A stretch of DNA of 64,000 bases from Lunularia cruciata (Eukaryota > Streptophyta > Marchantiopsida > Lunulariales > Lunulariaceae): NCBI GenBank assembly GCA_948567375.1, contig OX419755.1, forward strand, positions 17,241,001 through 17,305,000, in the 5' to 3' direction. The notes under the pieces are model-generated. The model did not search any database and was not told the origin of the DNA. It was given only the letters and a program-made list of their open reading frames with translations. Positions 47,280 to 57,660 of the stretch are shown here, piece after piece; within the stretch, counting starts at the first letter, position 1, and the number at the start of each line of letters is the position of its first letter. A program made the translations under genes and the position numbers.

Positions 47280-48012
47280 TGTAATACTCCGAGGACAAGA
47301 GAAGAGAGAAAACACAAATTGCACACTCAAACATTTGATGCCCCAAGGGAGCACCTTCTCTTTATTATATAGACAAAGAGGATCTCCTCCAAGGAAGCTC
47401 CACCATAGGATTAGGGACACAGATAGGTGACATGTCAGCAAGCTCCACCCTTGGATTACTTACTTGGATGGGTGACCTGTCTGGTCTAGGTCCTATCTGG
47501 TTGGTCAAACAAGCTTTGACTAGAGGGAATCTTTTAGGGAATCTTCCTGTAGGAATCTCAGAATCACGTAAGGTACCATTGGAAAACTCTCAACGAGACA
47601 AAGCAATGAGGAGGGAAGGCCAACCTTTTCTCCATTGGAGGGGAATATACACATTTTCGAGGCCTAATTCATCCGTTTAGGCCTCCGAAATTGCCTTCAA
47701 AGATTTTAGGCATATTTTGGTTCCTACTCTATTAGTAGAAGTCCTCTTTTGGTGATACATCTTTTTGATCTATTTAGTCCATCATGTGTAACATCCTTCA
47801 AGATGTTACCAAACCAATTCTCACCTTTAAATCATATGTCTAGCTATTGGTTCTAAGGTTCTCAAGTCTATTTTGGTTTCTACCTATTAGTAGAAGTACT
47901 CTTTTGGTGATACTTCTATCTGATCTATTTTGACCATCATGTATAACATCATTCTAGATGTTACCAAACCAAATTTCACATCTAGATCATATGGCTAACC
48001 CTTGGTATTACA
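47280..48012 (-). repeat. Element B 3' LTR
   Basis: 733 bp. Over the first 76 bases it differs from the 5' LTR at four places, all C/T or A/G transitions, which suggests deamination of methylated cytosines since insertion. Confidence 0.95.
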
Positions 48013-48025
48013 GACCTCCCTCCTT

Positions 48026-51000
48026 TTAAGACGCAATGTCCTTGTTGTGCAATTGTTGCTCAAATGCTTGCACCAACACCGGTGCATGTGCCAAATTGGC
48101 AGCGGGTTCCCAGGTTGCTTCATAGAGGGGGTAACCTTTCCATTGTACTAGATATTCCACCCGAGGATGGCGAGTACCACGCATGCACTTTTGGAGAATC
48201 TACTCCACTTCATATTCCTTTGTGCCATCAATGACTGTCAAACAAGGTCGAATGTCCTGTGTGGAAGTACCTTGGCCTGATCGGGGAGCATATTTGCGTA
48301 ATAGGGAGACATGGAACACTAGATGGATCTTCATGTGTGGTGGTAGCTCAAGGTGATAGGCCACTGCGACAAAGAATCAAGAAAGGCCCAATAAAATGAG
48401 GTCTGAGCTTACGAGATCCAACTAATGTGAGGTTGGCTGTTGATAGGCACACTTGATCCCCAACATTGAACTACATGTGCCTACGGTGTGCATCAGCATA
48501 CTACTTTTGTTGATTTTGCGCAATCTGTAACCTGTGCTTGGCGCTCTCCACACCTTGTTGGATTCTAGAAACAAATGTGTTGATTGCAGCAACCTTGGTA
48601 GTCACTGGATGGATCTTCATCAAGCTAGAAGGTGTGAAGGGATGCTCACCATACATGAGGAAGAACGGAGTGACCTGGGTGGAGGCATTCATTGAATTGT
48701 TGTAAGCGAATTCCACCATTGGTAGTAGGGTGTCCCACCTCTCTTGCTCTTCTAAGGTGAAGCCGCGTAACATGTCTTCAATCGCACGATTAGCCCGCTC
48801 TGTTTGGCCATCTGTTTGTGGGTGGTAAGCTATAGACATGGCCAACTTGGTTTTGAAGAAACCAAAGAGTGTTTGCTAAAACAAACTGGTGAATTGGGTG
48901 CCTCTATTGGTGATGAGTACTCTAGACAAGCCATGGTGAGCAAAGACTGCATCTAAGTATAGTTGAGCTAGTTGTGGAGCGGTCACCTCCTTGGTGGTAG
49001 GGCATACATGAATCATTTTGCTGAGCCGGTCCATGAAAACCACAATGGAGTCAAACCCTGAGGTGGTCTTGGGTAATTCACAAACGAGATCCATACTCAC
49101 TTGTTCTCAACGTTGGGTAGGAGTGGGGAGAGGTTGAAGGAGCCCTGCAGGAGCTTGATTAGAAGCTTTGTTCTTTTGACAAAGTAGGAAGCTACGCACA
49201 TAGTCCATCACGTCGTTGCTCATCTTGGGCCAATAGTAATGGCGCTTGACTACCTCCAAGGTCTTGTCCACTCCGACATGAGCTGCAATGGCCGAATCAT
49301 GACATTTCGCTAGAATGGTGGTGCGTAATTCTGGGACATTTGGGATCCACAATCGGCCCTCCCAAAAGGTGAGTCCTTGGGTGATGGTGACACCTTTGGA
49401 CGATTGCGCTTCTACAATCTGTGGATCAGCTTTTGTAGCAGCTAGAATCTCTTGCCAAAATTCAGGGTTAATCTTAACCTTTGCCACCAAGTTGTTGGTC
49501 ATTGGCATGCGGGTGAATGCATCTGCAAGTTACTTCTTACCTTCCACATAGGTGATTGTCATCTTAAAGCATTGTCGCCACTTTGTCCACCAAATTTGGC
49601 GACGAGATAGATCCTTCTGCGTCTTGAGGTAGACTAGAGGTTTGTGGTCTGTCTCTACTACAAATGCCTTCTCGCCCAAGTAGTGCTTCCAATGCTTGGT
49701 TGCTAGAGCGATGGCCAGCTCTTCTCGTTCTGTGGTGTGGTAGTTGTGCTCTGCCAGTAACAACTTTCAAGAGAAATATGCAATTGGATGCCATCCTTCA
49801 TGCCACTCTTGTTGTAGGACTGCTCCTATTGCTACGCTTGATGCATCCGTAGCCAACTTGATTGGACGCTTTGGGTCATACCACTTCAAGATTGGTGCAT
49901 GTAGCAAGGCGGCTCTCAATTCTTGAAAGGCCAACTCTTGTGCACTTCCCCATGTCCACTTCTTCCCCTTGCCAAGTAGTGCCATTAAAGGTTGTGCAAC
50001 CTTGGAGAAGTCCTTGACAAATCTACGTAGAATCCTGTCAACCCCAAGAAGCTCTTAAGTTGAGTCTGATCTTCTGGGGCACTCCATTTTTGAATGACCT
50101 CTATTTTATCTGTCAATACTTGAATGCCCTTTGCACTTACTCTATGCCCTAAGTAGTCTACTTCAGACTTGCCAAACTCACACTTTGAGATTTTGGCATA
50201 CAACTAATTTTGTCTTAGAATCTGGAGGACCTCTCGTAGATGTTGTTTGTGTTCTATCATTGTGCTACTATATACTAAGATATCATCCAAGAAGACGATA
50301 ACAGACTTATCCAAGTATGGACAAAATATGTCATTCATTAGGCTCATGAAAGTGGCAGGCGCATTGGTGAAGCCAAAAGGCATCACAAGATACTCAAAGT
50401 GGCCATACTTGGTTCAAAAGGCAGTTTTGTACACATCCTCCTCTACAATTTGGATTTGATTGTAACCACTCCGCAAGTCCAGTTTGGTGAAGTATCTTGC
50501 TCCATGGAGTTGATCAAACAGGTCATCCATGCGAGGTAAGGGGTATTTGTTCTTCACTGTTTGCTGATTGAGACCCCGATAGTCAATGCACATGCGCATT
50601 GTACCATCCTTCTTCTTCACAAACAAGACAGGGGCCCCATATGGTGATATGCTAGGTTGGATGAACCCTTTCTGTAGCATCTCCTCAATTTGAGTCTTAC
50701 ACTCCTCCAACTCATGAGGTGATAGGCGATATGGGGCCTTACAAGGAGGTGTCTTCCCCGGGAGTGTCTCTATTTTGTGATCTACTCGCCTTTTAGGTGG
50801 TAATCCTGAGAGTAGATCATCGGGAAAGACATCTTGAAACTCATCCACCACATCCTTCAATTTCTCAGGAATTTTTCCAACAAGTTGTGCACTCTGGACT
50901 TCTCTTATTAGACCCATAAAACATCTATCTGTCTTACAGAAGTTGTCGTCCCTACAACATATAGAGGCAATTTCTACCTGTGTGGTTTTTCTTTAACCTC

Positions 51001-51470
51001 AATGATTGACCATTGGTGGGTTCTCACTACTTTCTTCCTCCAATCCACCATTGGGTTGTACTGCTCCATCCATGGCATGCCTAAAATTGCATCATAACGG
51101 GCTAATTGTATCACTCGCCACTCAATTGCTTCCTGATATTCTCCTACATAGAGGGTTACCCGTCTAGATAATGATTCAATCCTCTCTGTTTGCCCATTTG
51201 GTAACTCTACTTCTTCACTTCCATCTCTCTCTGGATCCATTCCCAAGCTTATTGCAACAAAGCAAGACAAGAAATTCTTTGTTGCTCCCAGATCTATTAA
51301 TACTCTCACTTGATTACCTTCTAGGATTCCATTCACGACAATCAATTGTGAGGTTGCCTTTCGGGATCTTTGCGCATTATTCTTCTTCCTTCCCTCGCTT
51401 CTCTGCTTCCTTATTGAGCCAGTAAGGCCGTAAGGTACATTTACTGGCAATCTTTGTTTTCCAAAGTGGT
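48026..51470 (-). pseudogene. Element B pol
   Basis: Minus strand: protease 51450-50974 (VLIDLGATKNFLS), RT 50917-50204 ([41 protein letters not shown] intact), RNase H 49985-49530 (LATDASSVAIGAVLQQ, VETDHKPLVYL), integrase 49508-48501 (HVGVDKTLEVVKRHYYWPKM, zinc C-x2-C, FMDRLSKM, TDGQTERANRAIEDML), chromodomain about 48250-48040 (LVQWKGYPLYEATWEP), stop TAA 48026-48028. In the integrase the second catalytic Asp of the DRGTQF block is Asn (ITNRGTQF). Only a handful of stops and frameshifts separate the pieces, so B is the youngest family 1 copy. Confidence 0.9.
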
Positions 51471-52529
51471 TTCCACCTCCTCCTCTTCAATGTGCCTCTC
51501 CATGTTGTTCAAAGATCGCTTGTACAAAGGCCGAGGGCCTCTAAGGAAACGAGTGCAACAATTGGTAGATATGTGCCCAATACAGCTACAATTGTAACAA
51601 TGGTGTTGTTCTCCTCGAGTCCTTCCTCCTTGTGGGACTCCATCTCTTTGTTCTTCTACCCGTCCTCGCTCCCCTTGAAGCGGCCGTGCTCTTCGATCCC
51701 GGAATCGAAGGTTGCTCAATTCCATCGGTACTGGTCCACCCATGTGTGGCATTTCTACCCGATAATGTTGAGGTGGAACTACTCCTTCACCTCCACCTAA
51801 TGCTCCGGCTATTCTCTGCGCACAAGCAATAGCTTCAAATACCATGCGAGGGTTTTGCACCATGACTTCTTGGCGAATCCGCTCTTTCAACCCTCATTTG
51901 AAATTGTCGAGAGCCTCTGTTGGACTCATGTTGGTAATTGCGACTTGTAGATCCAGAAATGCCTCCACATACTCTTGTACGCTATTCTTCTGTCTTAATC
52001 CCCATAGTCGGGTTTGAGCCATCTGCACAGAATCCACCAATTGGAAATTCTTCAGTAGTCCTTCTTGCATTGCTGTCCATGTGACCTCCCTTCTCTTTGC
52101 CAGCATAGATCATTCCCAAGCATCATACCATGTGAGGGCTTTATTGGTCAAGTACCCGCATGCAAACACGCTTGCAGCATGCTCTATGATCTCTGTTGAG
52201 AACAATCAAAAATATCGATTCATTCTCGAGATCCAATTCTCTACTACTCCCATCGTATGTTGCTCCTTGTAAGGCTCAATGTTGCAAGTCTTCTTCATTT
52301 GGAGTAGCAATGTGGCTTCATCGTTGATAGGGTTCGTAGGCACGGGTGCCTCTCCAAGTACTGCAGTCGCAGGTACTGGATTTTGAGACGGCTCTTCTTC
52401 TTGCATGGCTTGATTGTTCCTGAGGATCTGCACTTGACTTTGTAATGTCTTCATGGTCATCTTAATCTCTTGAAATTCATTCAACATCCCTTGCATTCCT
52501 TGCACCAGCTCTTGCAACTGCGGATCCAT
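51441..52529 (-). pseudogene. Element B gag
   Basis: Starts at ATG 52529 (MDPQLQELVQGMQGML) and ends at TAA 51441-51443. It contains the retrotransposon gag block (EVTWTAMQEGLLKNF, LRQKNSVQEYVEAFLD, KERIRQEVMVQNPRMVFEA) and a zinc knuckle CYNCSCIGHISTNC near 51590. Two or three stops or shifts lie near 52100-52250 and 51892. The pol frame is -1 relative to it and overlaps its last codons. Confidence 0.85.
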
Positions 52530-52562
52530 GGTTCCTGCAACACCCAATTGCTAACATCTACT

Positions 52563-52992
52563 TCAATACAGAGTCAATATAATCACTCTGGAAGGCGCAC
52601 AAACTATCAAAACTACCATTGGGACCTCAGAAGCTATCACTCGTTGATAATACTCCTCACCAAAATTCCTAACCACAAAATCTCTAAACATCACCTTCGG
52701 CCTCACTACATAACGGATTTCTACTTGAGTGTTGAAAGGGAGAGGATTTGGGACATTCATATCCATATTATCATAATAGAATGTAGATCATAGAATCCCA
52801 CTCTCTGTCATATATCACCACAGGTAGAATCACCGGGTTTGGTGAGTTCATCACTCTGTCCATGAATTCCGCACCAAAGTGATAAACTAGCGATACTCTC
52901 ATCTGCTCACGCTAGATGTACATAACCTTGATGTGGAATGGGTTTGAAAATGGAAAGCTAGGTGTGGGAAATTGTCCCCCCGGCGCATCCAT
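52563..52992 (-). pseudogene. Element B pre-gag reading frame
   Basis: Opens at ATG 52992 (MDAPGGQF...) and can be followed to the stop at 52563 with one in-frame TAG (near 52917) and one frameshift (near 52775). The product would be about 140 residues. The later half, 52766-52563 (MDMNVPNPLPFNTQVEI ... RDFVVRNFGEEYYQ), is open in B, in D and in the old element A. It sits between the primer-binding site and gag. I do not recognise a domain. It may be an accessory protein of this lineage or an N-terminal extension of gag. Confidence 0.6.
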
Positions 52993-53131
52993 CCCATATG
53001 CTCTCTAAAGTCCTTCCTAAGTCTAGCGATTACTCTATGTTCTCCACCTCAAATTACTCAGTTTCAATAGTTCGTGCTATTCCAAGAGGGGTGATCCACT
53101 CTCTTGGACTAGAACACTCGCTCTGATACCA

Positions 53132-53870
53132 TTGTAATACTCCAAGGACAAGAGAAGAGAGAAAACACAGATTGTACACTCAAACATTCGATGCCCCAAG
53201 GGAGCACCTTCTCTTTATTATATAGACAAAGAGGATCTCCTCCAAGGAAGCTCCACCATAGGATTAAGGACACAGATAGGTGACATGTCAGCAAGCTCCA
53301 CCCTTGGATTACTTACTTGGATGGGTGACCTGTCTGGTCTAGGTTCTATCTGGTTGGTCAAACAAGCTTTGACCAGAGGGAATCTTTTAGGGAATCTTCC
53401 TGTAGGAATCTCAGAATCACGTGAGTAAGGTACCGTTGGAAAGCTCTCAATGAGACAAAGCAAGGAGGAGGGAAGGCCAACCTTTTCTCTCTTGGGGGGG
53501 GAATCCATACATTTTCAAGGCCTAATTCATCCGTTTAGGCCTCCGAAATTGCCTTCAAAGATTTCAGGCATATTTTGGTTCCTACTCTATTAGTAGAAGT
53601 CCTCTTTTGGTGATACCTCTTTTTGATCTGTTTAGTCCATCATGTGTAATATCCTTCCAGATGTTACCAAACCAATTCTCACCTTTAAATCATATGTCTA
53701 GTTATTGGTTCTAAGGTTCTCAAGTCTATTTCGGTTTCTACCTATTAGTAAAAGTACTCTTTTGGTTATACTTCTATCTGATCTATTTTGACCATCATGT
53801 ATAACATCATTCTAGATGTTACCAAACCGAATTTCACATCTAGATCATATGGCTAACCCTTGGTATTACA
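53132..53870 (-). repeat. Element B 5' LTR
   Basis: 739 bp, TGTAATACTCCAAGG to TTGGTATTACA. TATA-like TATATAATA on the minus strand at about 53215-53225. Confidence 0.95.
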
Positions 53871-54099
53871 CTTCAAAGTAATGTTTGCAATCAAACACAA
53901 AATTCTCCACTGTGCCCAAAAGATTCTTGAATTCAAACACCTTGGGTTTTGGAAATCAAATACAATCTTCTCCATCTTGGACTGGCACCGTCTCTATATT
54001 CTCATGTTGTAGTTGTTATTGGTCTCATTTATCCAATAATCAAGTAAGGTGCTCAATTTATTGCTGCATTGCAAGGATAACATCCGATATTGCCGCCAT
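53871..54099 (-). pseudogene. Element H gag, 5' part
   Basis: Gag starts at ATG 54099 (MAAISDVILAMQQ) and runs to the B insertion at 53871. The junction restores the phrase YFEATNLQ present in C gag (33970-33995), which proves that B interrupted this gene. Frameshifts are present. Confidence 0.8.
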
Positions 54100-54357
54100 A
54101 ACTACTACTCCCAATTTATCTAATTGATTAACACATAGTTATAGCACATCCACTTTTCTCTATAAGTGACAACCGGAAGTATCAAGGGTTCCTCAAACAA
54201 TGTGATCATATGTAGAAAATCATACCCAAAGTGTGAGGAGATGAATTGTGTGAAGTGGTGCTTGGGTAATATATGGACATGAAAATTCTAATGGTTTGGT
54301 GGAAGTGGATTTGGTGGTCCATAAATTCCATCCATCCCATTCTTGCTTTGATACCAA

Positions 54358-54830
54358 TGTAAAAGACCAAGACCGGGGAGAAAAATAGGAGAATGGAAAC
54401 TCACATTGGGACACTTGAATGTGAGAAAACTCCAAATGCCTAGCATGTGCTTTGGCTTTGGTATTTATACATAGCATACAAGGCACTTGAGAAGCTTCTC
54501 AAGAAGCTTCCTCAAGCCGCTTTCTTAGAATGGAAGGCAAGTCAACTAGGAAGCTTCTCAAGAAGTTTCCTCAAACCGCTTTCTTAGAATGGAACCCAAG
54601 TCAACTAGGAAGCTTCTCAAGAAGCTTCCTTCTAGAAGCCACCTACTTGGCATGCAAGCTAAGCTAGTTGGAAGCTTCTAGAAGCTTCCTTTTAGAAGCT
54701 ACTTACTTGAGGTGCAAGCTAAACTAGCTAAGAAGCTTCTTAGATACTTCTAGAATATTCTAGGCTAATTTGTCTTATGTGCTACTTCGTAAGCCCGACT
54801 AACTTCATTGCTAAACTCCATATTGTTACA
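54358..54830 (-). repeat. Element H 5' LTR
   Basis: This LTR is 473 bp and ends TTGTTACA at 54830. It is longer than its relatives because of a tandem duplication of about 62 bases near 54494-54620. A TATA-like TATAAATA lies at 54462-54469 on the minus strand. Perfect heat-shock-type arrays are found at 54671-54688 (GAAgcTTCtaGAAgcTTC) and 54748-54760 (TTCtaGAAtaTTC), upstream of the TATA in element sense. A primer-binding site relic (TGGTATCAAAGC) adjoins at 54346-54357. Confidence 0.85.
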
Positions 54831-55438
54831 ACTTGGTTCATGTTGGTTATTGCAACTTGTAGATCAAGAAAGACCTCCTCATACTCTTGTATGTTATTCT
54901 TCTACCTCAATGCCTAAAGTCAGGTTCAGGCCATTTGCACTAAATCCACAGACTAGAAATCCTTCAACATTCCTTCTTGCATTGTTGTCAATGTGACCTC
55001 TCTTCCTTCTGCCAACCTTGATCATTCCCAAGCATCATACCATGTGAGGGCTTTATCGATCAAGTACCTACATGCAAACATGGCTATAGATTGTTTAGTG
55101 ATCTCCATTGAAAACAATATGAAGTATCAATTCATCCTTGAAATACAATTCTCCACTACTCCCATAGAACATTGCACTTTGTAGTGCTAAATGTTGCAAG
55201 TCTTCTTCATCCATAGTAGCAATGTGGCTTCATTGTTGACCAAGTTTGGTGCTAATACTTCTCCAAGAGCTTCAATTGCAAGTACCAAGTTTTGTGATGG
55301 TTCTCCCTCCTATATTTCTTGGTCATTCCTGAAGGTTTGTACTTGACTTTGTAATGCCTCCATGGTCATCTTGATCTCTCAAAACTTGTTTAACATCCCT
55401 TGCATTCCTTGCATCAGCTCTTGCAATTGCAGATCCAT
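54831..55438 (-). pseudogene. Element A gag, 5' part
   Basis: Gag begins at an ATG near 55438 (MDLQLQELMQGMQGM-like, as in B and D) and runs leftwards to the H insertion, where ACTTG (54831-54835) is the right copy of the H target duplication. Stops and frameshifts are frequent. It is the structural capsid-type polyprotein of a Ty3/gypsy element. Confidence 0.7.
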
Positions 55439-55472
55439 GGTTCTTGCAAACACTCAATATCTACTTCCTACT

Positions 55473-55905
55473 TCAATAGAGACTTAATATGATCACTTGG
55501 GAGGATGCACAAACTATCAGGACTACCATTGGAACTTTAGAGGTGATCACTTGTTGATAATATTCCTCACTAAGATTCTTGACTACAAAATCTCTAAACA
55601 TCACTTTTGGTCTAACTATGTAAAAAATTTCTACTTGAGTGTTAAAAGGGAGAGGATTTGGGACATTCAAATCCATCACAATAGAATGTAGACTATCAAA
55701 TTCTACTCTTTATCATAAATCACAATAGGAAGAATCATCAGGTTTGGTGAATTCATCATTATGTCCATGAACTTTACTCCAAAATGGTACACAAGATATA
55801 CTCTCACTTGTTCTCATTTGATGTACATAACCTTGATGTGAAATGGATTCAAGAGTGGAAAGCAAGGTGCAAGAAATTGTCCACCAGGAGCCTCTATCTC
55901 ATCCT
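55473..55905 (-). pseudogene. Element A pre-gag reading frame
   Basis: Between the 5' LTR and gag, the minus strand encodes a decayed copy of the extra frame also seen in B (52563-52992) and D (44938-45379). The best stretch is 55679-55473 (begins MMDLNVPNPLPFNTQVEI, ends IILSLY). Upstream of it the sequence is still alignable (NPFHIKVMYI, YHFGVKF, MNSPN). Its product is not a known retroelement protein that I recognise. Confidence 0.65.
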
Positions 55906-55957
55906 CTTTCTAAAACACTCCTAACTTGTCAATTGTATTGTGATTTTTCTCTCCAAA

Positions 55958-56508
55958 ATTACTTGCTTGGATGGATGATATGTTGGTCCTGGTCCCATCT
56001 GGTTGGTCAAATAGGCTTTGACCGGAGTGAATCTTTTAGGGAACCTTTTACCTCACGTAGGTGAGGTAATGTTGGAAAGCTCTCAAGTGAGACAAACCAA
56101 GGGGGAGGGAAGGCTAATCTTTCCTTTATTAGGAGAGGAATCTTCCCATTTTTGAGGTCTAATTCATCCGTTTAGGCCTCCAAAATTGTTTCCAATCTTT
56201 TTAGGCTTATTTTGGCTTCCGCCTTATTAGTAGAAGTGCTCTTTTGGTGATACCCCTATCTGACCTACTTTCTCCATCATGTGTAACATCCTTCTAGATA
56301 TCACCACCCCAAGTTTCACCTCTAGATCATATGCCTAGCTATTGATTCTAAAGTTTCCTAGCATGTTTTGATTTTTGGCCTATTAGTAGAAGTACTCTTT
56401 TGGTGATATCTCTATCTAATCTACTTAGTCCATCATGTATAATATCCTTCTAGATATTACCAAACCAAATTTAATCTCTAGATCATCTATCTAGCTATTG
56501 GTATTACA
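55958..56508 (-). repeat. Element A 5' LTR, truncated
   Basis: Only the outer part of the LTR remains, ending GGTATTACA at 56508. About 190 bases of the inner LTR, plus the primer-binding site, are gone: the leader sequence (CTCCAAAATTACT) runs straight into LTR sequence (TGCTTGGATGG). Both parent sequences contain ATTACT, so the deletion probably used that microhomology. Confidence 0.75.
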
Positions 56509-57660
56509 ATTGCATCTCCATCACATCAAGGTCAGTTTCTAAAGGTAGATTGGTAGTATCCACAAGTTCCAACTCTAGTAGCATTGGTGTATCTAGTGGA
56601 GGTGCATTATTTAGAGATGATGCTATTATGAGTGGAGGTACCATTATAGGAGGTGATATAGTACCGAGGTTTTAACTCCACGATAGAGTTCCTCTAGTGC
56701 AACTGAACCACCAAGGATTGTGGATTAATAAGCTAAAGAGCTTGTAGGAATTCCAATAGAAAGTTAGAGAGAGTTCCAATAGAAGGTTGCAAAGAGCCTA
56801 CGTGAGGCATACACTCAAATGAGATGGTTGATCACTTTCACTCAAGGGAGTTACTAAGGTCCAAGTAGTCCAATTTTGGTATGGGATGTTGGACAAGGAG
56901 CTACAACATAAAGTACATGATACTACATTATCGTGCAATACCTCATCAACTTTGGCAATGGTCTTTGGTCTGATTGAGAATGTTGAGCTCAATATGGTGG
57001 AAGAGAGAGTGGTGATATCTAGATTTGGTAAGAAGACCTTATCCAAGGCTATTACTTCTTCCAAAGTGCAACAAAATGCAGCATTGCCATGTTGGCTTTT
57101 GAGAGCAAAGTGTACAACTCCAATCTTATGGAGCAATTAGAGAGTCTAATGCACCTAGACCCTTACTCTCATTTTCTTGTCAACAATAGCCAACGGCTGG
57201 TGGTGTTGCTTGTTGGACTTATGGTGGACTTCACCATGAGAGAAAATGCACTCAACGTAGTGGACATGGAGCATCACAACCAACTCAAAGACATTATGAC
57301 CATTGTCATAGATTTGGTCATACAATGATTGATGATTGGTTTCCTCCACTTGGAGTTATGGAGTGGTAGAGTTGTTATGACAAGTGGTAAAGGAGCCTTG
57401 GGTCATGGAGGACAAGATAGCAAATGTGGTGGTAGAAGACCCACACTTGGTAGGAGCAAAGTATCTACTCTTGGTTCTTGTACAACCATAGCTACTTTAG
57501 TTGAACAAATGGAGTAGAGATTGGCTAGCATAGCTCAAGGAAGATCAGATTCAAATGTTAAGACTTCCATATCTTATGTTGGTGTTGGAGATGCCTTGAC
57601 TTCATGTGTGGATTAGCATAGGTAGATTCATTTACCATAGTGACTAGGAGTGTAGTACAT
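56509..57660 (+). pseudogene. Decayed gag-like retroelement remnant
   Basis: Plus-strand frames at 56886-57140, 57089-57328 and 57329-57517 overlap without one dominating. Reading 57270-57345 in the frame between them gives YDHCHRFGHTMIDDW, which looks like a C-x2-C-x4-H-x4-C zinc knuckle that lost its first and last cysteines. The following part is Gly/Arg/Ser-rich (GRRPTLGRSK), then low complexity. This fits the end of a Ty1/copia- or gypsy-type gag. No LTR ends are seen. It may be the DNA into which A inserted. Confidence 0.35.

Larger units (their letters stand above)
47280..53870 (-). mobile_element. Element B: full-length family 1 chromovirus
   Basis: 6591 bp with LTRs 47280-48012 (3') and 53132-53870 (5'). 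It interrupts H gag at GGTGGCTT / CTTCAAAGTA. Comparison with the unbroken site in C (GAAGCCACC, reverse strand) shows that CTTC was duplicated, with the left copy mutated to CTTT (47276-47279 and 53871-53874). The primer-binding site TGGTATCAGAGC adjoins the 5' LTR at 53116-53131. The polypurine tract AAGGAGGGAGG lies at 48015-48025. Confidence 0.95.
23684..54830 (-). mobile_element. Element H: family 2 chromovirus, split five ways
   Basis: H is on the minus strand and is inserted in A with TSD ACTTG (23679-23683 and 54831-54835). Its own DNA is 23684-23743, 29756-33057, 38620-38977, 46249-47279 and 53871-54830; the gaps are elements G, C, D and B. Joining these pieces restores LTR, pol, gag and LTR in the correct order. 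It therefore received four separate insertions after it landed. Pol and gag are heavily mutated. Confidence 0.92.
18327..56508 (-). mobile_element. Element A: oldest family 1 Ty3/gypsy chromovirus, host of the nest
   Basis: Element A is on the minus strand and is split by H. Its pieces are 18327-23683 (3' LTR, pol, end of gag) and 54831-56508 (start of gag, pre-gag frame, truncated 5' LTR). The join is visible because gag breaks at GCCTCTACTTG (ending 23683) and resumes at ACTTGGTTCATG (54831), with ACTTG as the target duplication of H. A carries the same order as B and D but many more stops and frameshifts, so it is the oldest copy. A solo LTR interrupts its reverse transcriptase. I could not confirm its own TSD. 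Confidence 0.85.
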
